The notes beneath the pieces were generated by a model. It had not been told where the DNA came from and made no database searches. It was given only the letters and a program-made list of their open reading frames with translations. From positions 1 through 64,000 of the forward strand of contig JABWBA010000003.1 in NCBI GenBank assembly GCA_013360745.1: 64,000 bases of DNA, written 5' to 3'. This document shows, in pieces, positions 54,152-62,705 of this stretch; positions within the stretch are counted from its first letter, which is position 1, and every line of letters begins with the position of its first letter. The stretch comes from Chthonomonadales bacterium (GTDB taxonomy: Bacteria > Armatimonadota > Chthonomonadetes > Chthonomonadales > CAJBBX01). The position numbers were made by a program, and so were the translations under genes.

Positions 54152-54180
54152 ATCATGACACCCGCGAATGCGAACGTCAA
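54152..54180 (-). promoter_or_regulatory. Likely promoter of the hydrolase operon
   Basis: On the minus strand TTGACG (54180 to 54175) and CATGAT (54157 to 54152) lie 17 bases apart. The -35 matches consensus at five of six bases and the -10 at four. Initiation near 54145 would leave about 28 bases before the hydrolase ATG. Confidence 0.55.
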
Positions 54181-54275
54181 CCCAACCCATCTAGAAGGAA
54201 ATGGGCGGGTTCCCGCCGAATGATCCTGAAGCAAGGTGCGCCGAAACGCGCACAAGGGGATTAAGGAGGAGAGCC

Positions 54276-55391
54276 ATGCTCGTTGGCGTTCCTAAAGAGA
54301 TCAAACCGGACGAATACCGGGTCGCCATGGTTCCGGCTGGCGTCGAAGCGCTCGTTGAGGCGGGACATACAGTCCTTGTGGAAAGCGGCGCAGGAGAGGG
54401 GACCGGGATCGACGACAGGGAATACGAGGCTCTCGGAGCAAAAATCGGGTCCACGGCCGCCGACGTCTATGCCGCTGCGGACATGATCGTCAAAGTGAAA
54501 GAACCGATTGGCCCCGAGTACCAGATGGTGCGCCGTGGTCAGACGGTCTTCACCTACTTCCATTTCGCGGCAAGCGCAGAGCTGACACGAGCGATGGTCG
54601 ATTCGGGTGCGGTCTGCATCGCCTATGAAACGATCCAACTGGCCGATGGTTCCCTGCCCCTTCTCACGCCCATGAGCGAAGTGGCGGGACGGCTTGCGCC
54701 CCAGGAAGGAGCGAAGTTCCTCGAGCGCCCGATGAAGGGCCGCGGGATTCTGCTGAGCGGTGTGCCAGGCGTTGCACCGGCACGCGTGGTGGTCCTGGGA
54801 GGCGGAACGGTCGGAGCCAATGCGGCCAAGATCGCCGCTGGCCTCGGCGCCGATGTAACCATTCTGGACGTGAACCTGGAGCGACTGCGGTATCTCGATG
54901 ACATCATGCCGACGAACATCCGAACGCTCTACTCGAATACGCACAACATCCGGCAGGTGGTTCGGGAGGCGGACCTTGTCATAGGGAGCGTCCTCCGGCG
55001 CGGCGCGCGCGCACCGGTGCTGGTCACGCGGGCGATGCTCGCTTCGATGCGTAAGGGTTCTGTGATCGTCGATGTGGCCGTCGATCAGGGCGGTTGTTTC
55101 GAAACAACGCGACCGACTACCCACCATGATCCCGTCTTCGTCGAGGAGGGAGTCGTCCACTACTGTGTCGCGAACATGCCCGGCGCCGTGCCCGGTACGT
55201 CGACATTCGCGCTCACAAACGAGACCCTGCCATGGGTTCGGCGCCTCGCCAACGAGGGCTGGCGCCGCGCCGCCCAGAACAGCGGCCCGTTGAAGAACGG
55301 ACTCAATGTCGTCGAGGGGAAGGTCGTGTTCCAGGCGATCGCGGATCAGTTCGGCATGACCTACACACCGGTGGACGAGGTACTCGCCTGA
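54276..55391 (+). CDS. ald: Alanine dehydrogenase
   Basis: Ald reversibly converts L-alanine to pyruvate and ammonia with NAD. The 371-residue protein has MLVGVPKEIKPDEYRVA, the catalytic lysine and histidine regions (VKVKEPI and YFHFAAS), and the nucleotide loop VVLGGGTVGANAAKIA. The start at 54276 has an AAGGAGGAG site. The upstream track start is not supported. The next gene may begin inside its stop codon. Confidence 0.95.
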   Translation: MLVGVPKEIKPDEYRVAMVPAGVEALVEAGHTVLVESGAGEGTGIDDREYEALGAKIGSTAADVYAAADMIVKVKEPIGPEYQMVRRGQTVFTYFHFAASAELTRAMVDSGAVCIAYETIQLADGSLPLLTPMSEVAGRLAPQEGAKFLERPMKGRGILLSGVPGVAPARVVVLGGGTVGANAAKIAAGLGADVTILDVNLERLRYLDDIMPTNIRTLYSNTHNIRQVVREADLVIGSVLRRGARAPVLVTRAMLASMRKGSVIVDVAVDQGGCFETTRPTTHHDPVFVEEGVVHYCVANMPGAVPGTSTFALTNETLPWVRRLANEGWRRAAQNSGPLKNGLNVVEGKVVFQAIADQFGMTYTPVDEVLA

Positions 55392-56410
55392 ATCCCAGCG
55401 TATCCGGTGATCGCTCGGGCCGTCGGGTCCTTGAATGGCTGAACAGCTATCGAGGCCTGGTGGCTCTGCTCGTCGTCTTCGTCCTGGGATGCGTCTATAC
55501 GCCTACAGCCAGGGACACCGGCCTGCCGATTTTCATCTCGCTCAGGACGCAGCTCGACATCCTGTTCGAATATTGCGAGTATGGCCTTCTCGCGACAGGC
55601 ATGACGCTCGTCATCCTCAGCGGTGGCATCGACCTGTCGGTTAGCTCCGTCCTCGGTTTTTCCGCCACGTTCTTCGCGATCTTGACCATCGGTTACGGCT
55701 GGGGTGTGCCGTCGGCCATCGCCGCGGTGATGGCCGCTGGCATCGTCGCCGGTCTGATCAGCGGTGTTCTTGTCGCCCGGTTTCGCATCCAACCCTTTGT
55801 CGCGACTCTGGCCATGATGACCGCTGCCCGTGGCGCAGCGAAGTTGATTTCAGGGGGGATCAAGGTTCAGCCCGCCGCACAGCCCTGGTACGCGTTGACC
55901 GATGATACACCCGGCTTCTTTCGCTGGATGACGACGGCGCTCCCCGGCATCGGCGTCCAGCCTGCCACAGTCCTTTTTCTGGTCTGCATCCTCACCATGG
56001 CGGTCATCGTCAAACGGTCTGGGTATGGTCGCCAGCTTTATGCAATCGGAGGCAACGAAGAAGCCGCGCGTCTGGCGGGCATACCGGTTCGTCGGGTCAA
56101 GCTGCAGACCTATGCGCTTTGTGCCATGTTCGCAGCCCTTGCGGGTGTCGTCAACGCTTGTCGTCAGGATATCGGGGATCCGGAAGCGGGATTCACGTTT
56201 GAACTGGACGCCATCGCCGCGACTGTGATCGGCGGCACGAGCCTGTTGGGCGGTCGCGGCGGTATGATGTTCACCTTGATCGGCGTCCTGATCATGGCCT
56301 ACATCAACAAGATACTCAGCCTGAACGCGGTCGCGATCGACCGGCGTATGATCATTCAAGCGGCGATCATCGTGGTCGCTGTCCTTATTCAACGTCAGGA
56401 GAAGGGGTAG
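55388..56410 (+). CDS. Sugar ABC transporter permease (RbsC-like)
   Basis: This membrane protein of about 340 residues has around nine spans and the ribose-type permease hallmarks GMTLVILSGGIDLSVSSVLG and ATVIGGTSLLGGRGG. The track start at 55232 overlaps ald by 160 bases and lacks support. No ATG, GTG or TTG lies in frame at the right place. A CTG at 55388 overlaps the ald stop (CTGA) and has GAGGTA upstream at five bases. I therefore suggest a CTG start, which is unusual. The ATPase gene is not adjacent. Confidence 0.85.
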   Translation: MNPSVSGDRSGRRVLEWLNSYRGLVALLVVFVLGCVYTPTARDTGLPIFISLRTQLDILFEYCEYGLLATGMTLVILSGGIDLSVSSVLGFSATFFAILTIGYGWGVPSAIAAVMAAGIVAGLISGVLVARFRIQPFVATLAMMTAARGAAKLISGGIKVQPAAQPWYALTDDTPGFFRWMTTALPGIGVQPATVLFLVCILTMAVIVKRSGYGRQLYAIGGNEEAARLAGIPVRRVKLQTYALCAMFAALAGVVNACRQDIGDPEAGFTFELDAIAATVIGGTSLLGGRGGMMFTLIGVLIMAYINKILSLNAVAIDRRMIIQAAIIVVAVLIQRQEKG

Positions 56411-56416
56411 CGTCAA

Positions 56417-57385
56417 ATGAGGTTATGCGCCATTGCGGCAGCCGGCATCGTGATCTCGATAGCAGGCTGTCAGGCGGGCAAGAAAACAGAGGATCGTCTC
56501 GCCCACGAAGGAGACCCATCGAAAACCGGTAAGAAGTACGTTATCGGAATGTCCCAATGCAATCGGGGCGAACCATGGCGTGTGCAGATGGACAAGGACA
56601 TCGAGGAAGCGGCGAAAGCGCACCCCGATCTCGAGGTCCTGTTCAAAGACGCGCAGAATAAGGCTGAAACCCAGCAGAGTCAGGTTCGTGAGTTCGTTCA
56701 ACAAAAGGTTGACCTGATCATCATCAGCCCGAAAGAGGCCCGCCCCCTTACTCGCCCCGTCGAGGAAGCCATGGACGCGGGAATACCGGTGATCGTGCTG
56801 GATCGGAAGGTCGAGGGAGACAAGTACACCTGCTTCATCGGCGCCGACAACGTCAAGATCGGCCGCGAAGCGGGCAAGTTCCTTGTCGAACTGCTGGGAG
56901 GAAAGGGAAACGTGGTCGAGCTCAAAGGCCTCATGACCTCCACACCCGGACAGGAGCGTCACAAGGGCTTCATGGAAGGGATTGCCGGATCGAACCTCAA
57001 GGTGGTCTTCGATGCCGATTGCCAGTGGCTGGAGCCGAACGCGCAGCGGGAGATGAAGTCGGCGCTCTCGAGGTTCCCGACAATCGACGCTGTCTACGGT
57101 CACAATGATCCCAGCGCCCACGGCGCCTACCTTGCTGCACGACAGGAAGGCAAAGGCCGCGAGAAGACGATCAAGTTCGTCGGCATCGACGCTCTTCCGC
57201 ACGAAGGTGTCCGCTACGTTAAGGATGGCATCCTCACGGCAACCTTCCAGTATCCGACCGGCGGCCAGGAAGCCATCGAGAACGCCCTGAAGATCCTCAA
57301 GGGTGAAAAGGTCGAGAAGAACATAACCCTGGGGACTCGCCGATTTACCAAAGATAACGCAGAGACCGGCGGCGAGGCGCTCTGA
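56417..57385 (+). CDS. Sugar ABC transporter substrate-binding lipoprotein
   Basis: This 322-residue lipoprotein has a type II signal peptide (lipobox SIAGC), so the mature protein starts at Cys18. The rest is a periplasmic-binding-protein-like domain of the ribose/galactose type, with KYVIGMSQCNRGEPWRVQM, LIIISPKEA and DAVYGHNDPSAHGAY. It starts six bases after the permease gene. The ligand is probably a monosaccharide, which the sequence does not specify. Confidence 0.92.
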   Translation: MRLCAIAAAGIVISIAGCQAGKKTEDRLAHEGDPSKTGKKYVIGMSQCNRGEPWRVQMDKDIEEAAKAHPDLEVLFKDAQNKAETQQSQVREFVQQKVDLIIISPKEARPLTRPVEEAMDAGIPVIVLDRKVEGDKYTCFIGADNVKIGREAGKFLVELLGGKGNVVELKGLMTSTPGQERHKGFMEGIAGSNLKVVFDADCQWLEPNAQREMKSALSRFPTIDAVYGHNDPSAHGAYLAARQEGKGREKTIKFVGIDALPHEGVRYVKDGILTATFQYPTGGQEAIENALKILKGEKVEKNITLGTRRFTKDNAETGGEAL

Positions 57386-57430
57386 TTGGCGGAACCGCTC
57401 CTAACGCGGTGTCACCATGTCAAAGAAAAG

Positions 57431-57466
57431 CGGGCCGAAGTGCGCCGTATGGCGCCCTTCGGCCCG
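57431..57466 (-). terminator. Strong hairpin, likely terminator
   Basis: CGGGCCGAAG pairs perfectly with CTTCGGCCCG over ten bases, with an inner CGCC/GGCG stem. On the minus strand it is followed by CTTTTCTTTG, a U-rich tail as in intrinsic terminators. On the plus strand there is no T run after it. It could thus stop antisense transcription or, less surely, end the importer operon. Confidence 0.5.
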
Positions 57467-57622
57467 TAACCCTCGCACTGTCTGCCAGATTTCCCGGCCT
57501 CGACAGTCCCAACACATATCGAGGGAAGGCATGAGGGGTTTCCCCCTAACCGAGCTGCTGTTAGTACAGACCGCCATCATCGTTCGACGTAACACCCTGA
57601 GGCGATATTCAAGCGAAAATAT

Positions 57623-58753
57623 GTGAACGATTCCACGATCCGTGCATGGGCGGAGATCGATCTATCCGCTGTACTGGACAATCTGGCCTCCATGCGCGCC
57701 TATGTAAGCCCAGCGTCGGTACTCGCGGTGGTAAAAGGTGATGCGTATGGGCACAGTATTCGGGCGGTAGCTCCGCCCATCGCCGCTCGGTTTCCCGACG
57801 CTGTCTTCGGCGTGGCGAGCGCAGGCGAGGCGGCAGCCGTCCGATCGCTTATTCCACAATCGCCCATACTGATCCTGGGACCGTGCCTGCCCGACGAGGC
57901 AGCGTCCATCATCGAGATGAACGCGAGTACGGTGCTCAGTGACATTCCGTTCGCGCAAGCGTTGAACGCCGCCGCTCTCCGTGCCAACGCCGTGGGCCGG
58001 GTCCATATTGAGATTGACACAGGCATGGGCCGCCACGGCGTTGTTGCGGACGATGCGCTCACGATTGCGGAGTACGTCGCGACGAGCCCGGCTCTCCAAC
58101 TCGACGGGATCATGACCCATTTCTCCGATGCCGAAAGGGATCGCGAATGGACCGGAACGCAACTGCTCCGATTCCGTGCGATCGAGCGAACCCTGCAGGA
58201 CCATGGCATCCATGCTCGGACCCGACACGCCTGCAATACGGCCGCTATGCTCCTCTATCCGGAGATGTGGTTCGAGATGGTTCGCCCCGGGCTAGGCCTC
58301 TACGGCATATTGCCCGAGCTCCCCCCGGGGACCGATGTGCCGCATCTCCGCCCTGCGCTCGCCCTTCGCGCACGCGTGCTTCTGGTACGTACCTTGCAGG
58401 CGGGGGCGTTCATCAGCTATGGCAGAACCGTCCGACTGCGGCGCCGCAGCCGGATCGCCGTCCTTGGGATCGGCTACGCGGACGGTATCCCCCGCGAACT
58501 GGGCAATCGAGGATCGGTCCTCATCCGAGGCAAGCGGGTTCCGATCATCGGGCGCATCTGCATGGATGTCACTCTGGCCGATGTCACCGATCTGGACGAT
58601 GTTGCCCCCGGTGAGATCGCGACCGTTATCGGGAGCGATGGGGCCGAAGTGATCCGCGTCGAGGAGATCGCACGCCTGCTGGGAACGACCGAACACGAGA
58701 TAACCACACGGCTCGGAGCCCGTGCGCCCAGAAGGTCGGTTGGGCTGTGCTAG
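57623..58753 (+). CDS. alr: Alanine racemase
   Basis: Alr interconverts L- and D-alanine for peptidoglycan using pyridoxal phosphate. The 376-residue protein has the PLP lysine in AVVKGDAYGHS, the second catalytic tyrosine region SYGRTVRLRRRSRIAVLGIGYADG (in part, GIGYADG), and RICMDVTLADVTD. The start is GTG without an evident ribosome site. It follows a 237-base gap that otherwise holds only the hairpin. Confidence 0.95.
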   Translation: MNDSTIRAWAEIDLSAVLDNLASMRAYVSPASVLAVVKGDAYGHSIRAVAPPIAARFPDAVFGVASAGEAAAVRSLIPQSPILILGPCLPDEAASIIEMNASTVLSDIPFAQALNAAALRANAVGRVHIEIDTGMGRHGVVADDALTIAEYVATSPALQLDGIMTHFSDAERDREWTGTQLLRFRAIERTLQDHGIHARTRHACNTAAMLLYPEMWFEMVRPGLGLYGILPELPPGTDVPHLRPALALRARVLLVRTLQAGAFISYGRTVRLRRRSRIAVLGIGYADGIPRELGNRGSVLIRGKRVPIIGRICMDVTLADVTDLDDVAPGEIATVIGSDGAEVIRVEEIARLLGTTEHEITTRLGARAPRRSVGLC

Positions 58754-58789
58754 AATGCATTATCCCGTTTCTGCATACGTCGGAGGACG

Positions 58790-58861
58790 ATGGTCCGACA
58801 CGAGCCGCCAACCGGCGCCATCCGCATATCCCAGTCGATCGATCGAGTTAGGTTAACCTGA
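58790..58861 (+). CDS. Small ORF (23 codons) coupled to the zinc-ribbon gene
   Basis: This short ORF reads MVRHEPPTGAIRISQSIDRVRLT. It has CGGAGGA three bases before its ATG region and ends with TGA directly adjoining the ATG of the next gene. It is too short for the ORF track. The best ribosome site in the stretch belongs to this ORF, and the next gene has only a weak one, so it may act as a leader peptide that couples translation. No homologue is known to me. Confidence 0.45.
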   Translation: MVRHEPPTGAIRISQSIDRVRLT

Positions 58862-59104
58862 ATGCCGATATATGAGTTCCGCTGTGCCGATTGCGCGCTC
58901 GTATTCGATACCATCGTGCGCACGGCAACCATCGCTGGCGTTGTATGCCCGAACTGCGGGTCCCGTCAACTCACCAAACTGATCTCGGCCTTCGCAGTAA
59001 GCCGGAATCTCGCTCCCTGCGGCCGGTCCTCAGCGGAACGAGCGGAAGGGTGCGGATCGGAGACCGGGCCCGCGCCATGCGCCGGATGCTGCGAACGGAG
59101 CTGA
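58862..59104 (+). CDS. FmdB-type zinc ribbon protein
   Basis: This 80-residue protein starts with MPIYEFRCADC and has a second CPNC pair, a four-cysteine zinc ribbon of the FmdB/CxxC_CxxC_SSSS family. The role is unknown; regulation of transcription has been suggested for FmdB in methylotrophs only. A cysteine-rich tail (CAGCC) is also present. It lies seven bases before the Ppx/GppA gene. Confidence 0.88.
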   Translation: MPIYEFRCADCALVFDTIVRTATIAGVVCPNCGSRQLTKLISAFAVSRNLAPCGRSSAERAEGCGSETGPAPCAGCCERS

Positions 59105-59111
59105 GGGAGCG

Positions 59112-60119
59112 ATGTCGATCGGCGCCTCTCGTTCCAAGGTCGTTCGCTACGCCGTCCTGGACATCGGGTCGAACACCGTCAAGCTGACGATCGTCGAGCA
59201 AGTTCCCACCGGATTCTATAAACCGATCGTCGATGTCAGCGCGACGACCCGCCTCGGAGAGGACATCCAGGCCCGGCGTCTCACGCCGGCAGCGATAGAT
59301 CGGACCATCGACATGCTGCTACAGAGCCTGGCCGTGTGCGCCAGATATGAGGTGACCGCGCTCGCGACGGCGGCGACTTCGGCGGTGCGAGATGCGGTCA
59401 ACGCCGACGAGTTCGTCGGTCGCGCGGCTGAGTATGGCATTTGCGTTACGGTCCTCACCGGCGATGAGGAAGCGCGCCTTTCGACTCTGGCCGTCGTCAC
59501 CGATCCCGATCTCGATCTGGATGGACCGATTACGATGGTGGATATCGGCGGAGGCAGCACCGAGATTGCGATATTCGAGCCAGGCCACGGACAGGACCGA
59601 CGGAGCCTGCAGCTGGGCTGTGTTCGCCTGACCGAAGCGATTCTGAAGAGTGACCCGACCACACTCCAAGAGATGCAGGCTGCCCGACAAGCCGTTTCGG
59701 AATCGATGCAGGGCCGACCGCCGGTGATCGAAGGCGCCCCGCTCATCGGCGTTGGCGGCACAATGACGAACATGGGGCGCGTCTGTCTGGCCCGTACTGG
59801 CCTCTCAGCCAACCTGCACGGTCTGTCTCTCAGCATGGACGAAGTGCGGGCGCAGATCGATCTCTATGCGAGCCGGCCGATCGCCGAACGCAAGCAGATC
59901 GCAGGCCTTGATCCGGAACGAGCCGACATCATCCTCGCTGGCGCATTGATCCTTGAAGGCGCCATGGACTCGGCCAGGATCGGCTCCGCGACGGTTAGCT
60001 GCCGTGGCCTTCGATGGGGCGTGCTCTACGATCGCTTTCAGGTGACGACGGAGCCTTCTACCCCACCCCAGGCCGGCTCAGTTCGGGCGATGCACCTGCC
60101 GGTCGGAGCAAATCGGTGA
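59112..60119 (+). CDS. Exopolyphosphatase / pppGpp phosphohydrolase family protein
   Basis: This is a 335-residue member of the ASKHA Ppx/GppA family, with AVLDIGSNTVKLTIVE, the second phosphate loop VDIGGGSTEIAIFEPG and GVGGTMTNMG. Members degrade polyphosphate or convert pppGpp to ppGpp. It is the short form without the C-terminal HD domain, so the substrate is undecided. The start has a GAGG site five bases upstream. Its stop overlaps the next gene as GTGA. Confidence 0.9.
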   Translation: MSIGASRSKVVRYAVLDIGSNTVKLTIVEQVPTGFYKPIVDVSATTRLGEDIQARRLTPAAIDRTIDMLLQSLAVCARYEVTALATAATSAVRDAVNADEFVGRAAEYGICVTVLTGDEEARLSTLAVVTDPDLDLDGPITMVDIGGGSTEIAIFEPGHGQDRRSLQLGCVRLTEAILKSDPTTLQEMQAARQAVSESMQGRPPVIEGAPLIGVGGTMTNMGRVCLARTGLSANLHGLSLSMDEVRAQIDLYASRPIAERKQIAGLDPERADIILAGALILEGAMDSARIGSATVSCRGLRWGVLYDRFQVTTEPSTPPQAGSVRAMHLPVGANR

Positions 60120-60772
60120 GGGACTTCGAGTACGAGCGCCGCCTGGCCCGCCAGCCCCGCCGATCGCGGCGTCAGGCGATACGCCGGTGGATGATCGGAT
60201 GCGGTCTGCTGATCCTAGTCGCAGTGATCGCGACGGCCATCGGCGCCCTGTACGCGATCTCCGGCCAGGAACATGCGCCGGTGCTCACCGGTGCGGATCA
60301 TACGCGGGTCGCCACGGAAGTTGACAAGGTAATGAAGACCGTCGAAGCGGTTCGGCGCGACGCCGCGAAGGGAGTCCAGCGCAAGTTCGAACTCACCGTA
60401 TCCGACGAACAGCTGAACCTTCTGCTTGCTGAGGATAAGGAAGTCCGTCGTCGGCTCCGATCGCGGCATATCGAAGAGGCATGGGTGCTGATCGGCGATG
60501 GAGAGGTCCGCGCCAATGCCATCCGCTCCATGAGCGGAATCAATGTCCAGATCCAGGCGGCGCTCAAGCCGGAGATCGCGGGAGGTCAGACCGTCCACGT
60601 CTCGATCGTCCGGCTTAAGGTCGGCCGCATCACCATGCCGCCGGGCGCAGGGCAAGACCTGGCCGATGAGCTCGGCCGTCTGGTGAGCTCCCGGATCACC
60701 GATACGAAAGCGCGGATCACCGAGATCAAGATCGCAGACAACCGCATCGAACTTCGAGGGGTCACCCGCTGA
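60116..60772 (+). CDS. Membrane-anchored protein of unknown function
   Basis: This 218-residue protein has a very basic N-terminus (LARQPRRSRRQAIRRW), one membrane span (GCGLLILVAVIATAIGALYA) and an exported domain with a LTVSDEQLNLLLA segment and VRLKVGRITMPPGAG. The pattern faintly resembles YpmS/LmeA-type lipid-binding proteins, but I am not sure. I choose the GTG at 60116, which overlaps the ppx stop and has GGAG seven bases upstream, rather than the track start inside ppx. Confidence 0.7.
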   Translation: MRDFEYERRLARQPRRSRRQAIRRWMIGCGLLILVAVIATAIGALYAISGQEHAPVLTGADHTRVATEVDKVMKTVEAVRRDAAKGVQRKFELTVSDEQLNLLLAEDKEVRRRLRSRHIEEAWVLIGDGEVRANAIRSMSGINVQIQAALKPEIAGGQTVHVSIVRLKVGRITMPPGAGQDLADELGRLVSSRITDTKARITEIKIADNRIELRGVTR

Positions 60773-60870
60773 GATCCTGCGGACGGACACCTCCCGCCTC
60801 CGTATACCCGTTACGCATGGTCACCCCGGTGATGGGCCGGATCGGAGCGTTGCGCGCCCCGTCGCCAGCG

Positions 60871-62535
60871 TCATCCGGCGGCAGCCGACCACGACAGATA
60901 GGCGCCGGAAAGATTTCGCACCGTATAACCGTGCTGGTGAAGGATCCGGCAGGCATAGTACGACCGCTGGCCCGATCGACAGTATACGATGATCTCTCGG
61001 TCTCGGGGCAGCTCGTCCATTCGCGCCCGTAGCTGGCTCAGAGGGATCGTCATCGCGGACGGGATCACGCCCGACACGCATTCCGCTTCCTCCCGGACAT
61101 CCAGCAGGCAGGTCGTCTCCGTATCACAGGAACCGATGTCGGAACAATGAGCGACGTGGACATCGCCTCGCAGCACGTTCCCGGCCGCCATTCCAGCGAT
61201 GTTCACGGGATCCTTGGCAGAGCCGAATGGGGGAGCATACGCGAGCTCGAGATCCGCGATCTGGTCGACCGTCAGGCCTGATTGGATCGCCGTCGCAAGG
61301 ACATCGATCCTCTTATCCACACCCGACAAACCGACAACCTGAGCGCCCAATAGCCGACCATTGCCCGGATCGTACAGCAGTTTCATGGCGAGGGGCGAGG
61401 CGCCAGGATAGTAACTCGCGTGATCCATCGGATGGACGTGGATCGCCTGATAGCTCAAACCGGCCTGATCCAGCATTCTGGCATTCGCTCCCGTGCCGGC
61501 GGCCGCGAGGTTGAAGATTCGGAGAATGCCCGTTCCGAAGGAACCGCGATAGGCGGACGCCCGGCCCATGATCGCATCGGCAGCAATGCGCCCCTGGCGG
61601 TTCGCCGGGCCCGCCAGAGGCAGAAGCATCGGCCGACCGGTAACACCGTGGATCACCTCGACGGCATCGCCCACGGCCCAGATGTGGGGGTCGCTCGTCT
61701 GCATCTGTTCATCCACCTTGATCCCGCCCGTTATCCCGATGGTCAACCCCGCGCCTTTCGCGAGCGTCGTTTCCGGTCGAACGCCCATGGCCAGCAGCAC
61801 CACATCGCCGGGAATGCGGGAACCGTCCTCAAGGACCGCCACCGATGCCATGGCCCCATCGGAGGCGTCCGGATCATCGAACGATCGAACGGCCTTGCCC
61901 AGATGCAGATCCACGCCATGCTGGCGAAGCTCGGCGTGAACGCGACATGCCATGTCCGCATCAAGAAACCCTGCCACATGGGGCAACGCCTCGATCAGAG
62001 CCACGGGATGGCCGCGGCGGACCAGCTGCTCGGCCATTTCGAGGCCGATGTAGCCCCCGCCGACGATCACCGCCCTGCCTCCACTGCGATCGGCCAGATA
62101 GGCGTCCAGGTCACGGGCGTCCGGGATGTTCCGAAGAACGAAGTGGCCCGGGCGCTCGATCCCGGGTATCGGGGGACGCAGCGGGGTCGATCCGGGTGCA
62201 AGGATCAGTGCATCATAGGCCTCGGTATAGACGCGATCGGTGTCCAGATCCTTCAGGGTTACCGTTCGCCCCTGCCGGTCGATCTCAATCGCCTCCGTAC
62301 GGACGCGAATATCGAGGTTCATGCGGGCCTTGAGGACTTCTGGCGATTGGACGAGCAAGCCGTGCCAGTCGGAGATCTCACCGCCAACGAAATAGGGTAA
62401 ACCGCAGTTCGCGAAGGATGCGTACGGTCCGCGCTCCACTACGATGATTTCGGCCTCCTCAGAGAGCCGACGTGCCCTTGCGGCCGCGCTTGCGCCGCCC
62501 GCTACACCTCCGATTACGATGATCCTGCGATGCAT
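60871..62535 (-). CDS. CoA-disulfide reductase with C-terminal rhodanese domain
   Basis: This FAD- and NAD(P)H-dependent enzyme of about 554 residues has an N-terminal FAD loop (IIVIGGVAGGASAAARARR), the active cysteine that forms the CoA adduct (SFANCGLPYFVGGEI), a second nucleotide loop (AVIVGGGYIGLEMAE), and a C-terminal rhodanese domain with the loop VYCRSGQRS. CoADR-RHD proteins reduce CoA disulfide or persulfide. Starts at 62535 and 62547 are both possible. The first best matches the family. Confidence 0.93.
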   Translation of the reverse strand: MHRRIIVIGGVAGGASAAARARRLSEEAEIIVVERGPYASFANCGLPYFVGGEISDWHGLLVQSPEVLKARMNLDIRVRTEAIEIDRQGRTVTLKDLDTDRVYTEAYDALILAPGSTPLRPPIPGIERPGHFVLRNIPDARDLDAYLADRSGGRAVIVGGGYIGLEMAEQLVRRGHPVALIEALPHVAGFLDADMACRVHAELRQHGVDLHLGKAVRSFDDPDASDGAMASVAVLEDGSRIPGDVVLLAMGVRPETTLAKGAGLTIGITGGIKVDEQMQTSDPHIWAVGDAVEVIHGVTGRPMLLPLAGPANRQGRIAADAIMGRASAYRGSFGTGILRIFNLAAAGTGANARMLDQAGLSYQAIHVHPMDHASYYPGASPLAMKLLYDPGNGRLLGAQVVGLSGVDKRIDVLATAIQSGLTVDQIADLELAYAPPFGSAKDPVNIAGMAAGNVLRGDVHVAHCSDIGSCDTETTCLLDVREEAECVSGVIPSAMTIPLSQLRARMDELPRDREIIVYCRSGQRSYYACRILHQHGYTVRNLSGAYLSWSAAAG

Positions 62536-62705
62536 GAATGTTCCCATACGCCTTTCCCGGGCGATCATACCCTCTGCCCGTAATGGGGTTCGCGCCCCTA
62601 TCGGCGCGCCCCGTTACCATTACGCGAAATCGCATCCCCAGGATGCATAGAACCGGTGATGGTACAATCATCCTTGATTCCGTGGAAGGTGTTAGGGCAT
62701 AAGGC

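Noticed and set aside
62640-62668. Promoter for dxs (TACAAT at 62663-62668)
   Set aside because: The -10-like box has no acceptable -35 at the right distance, so I do not list it as a feature.
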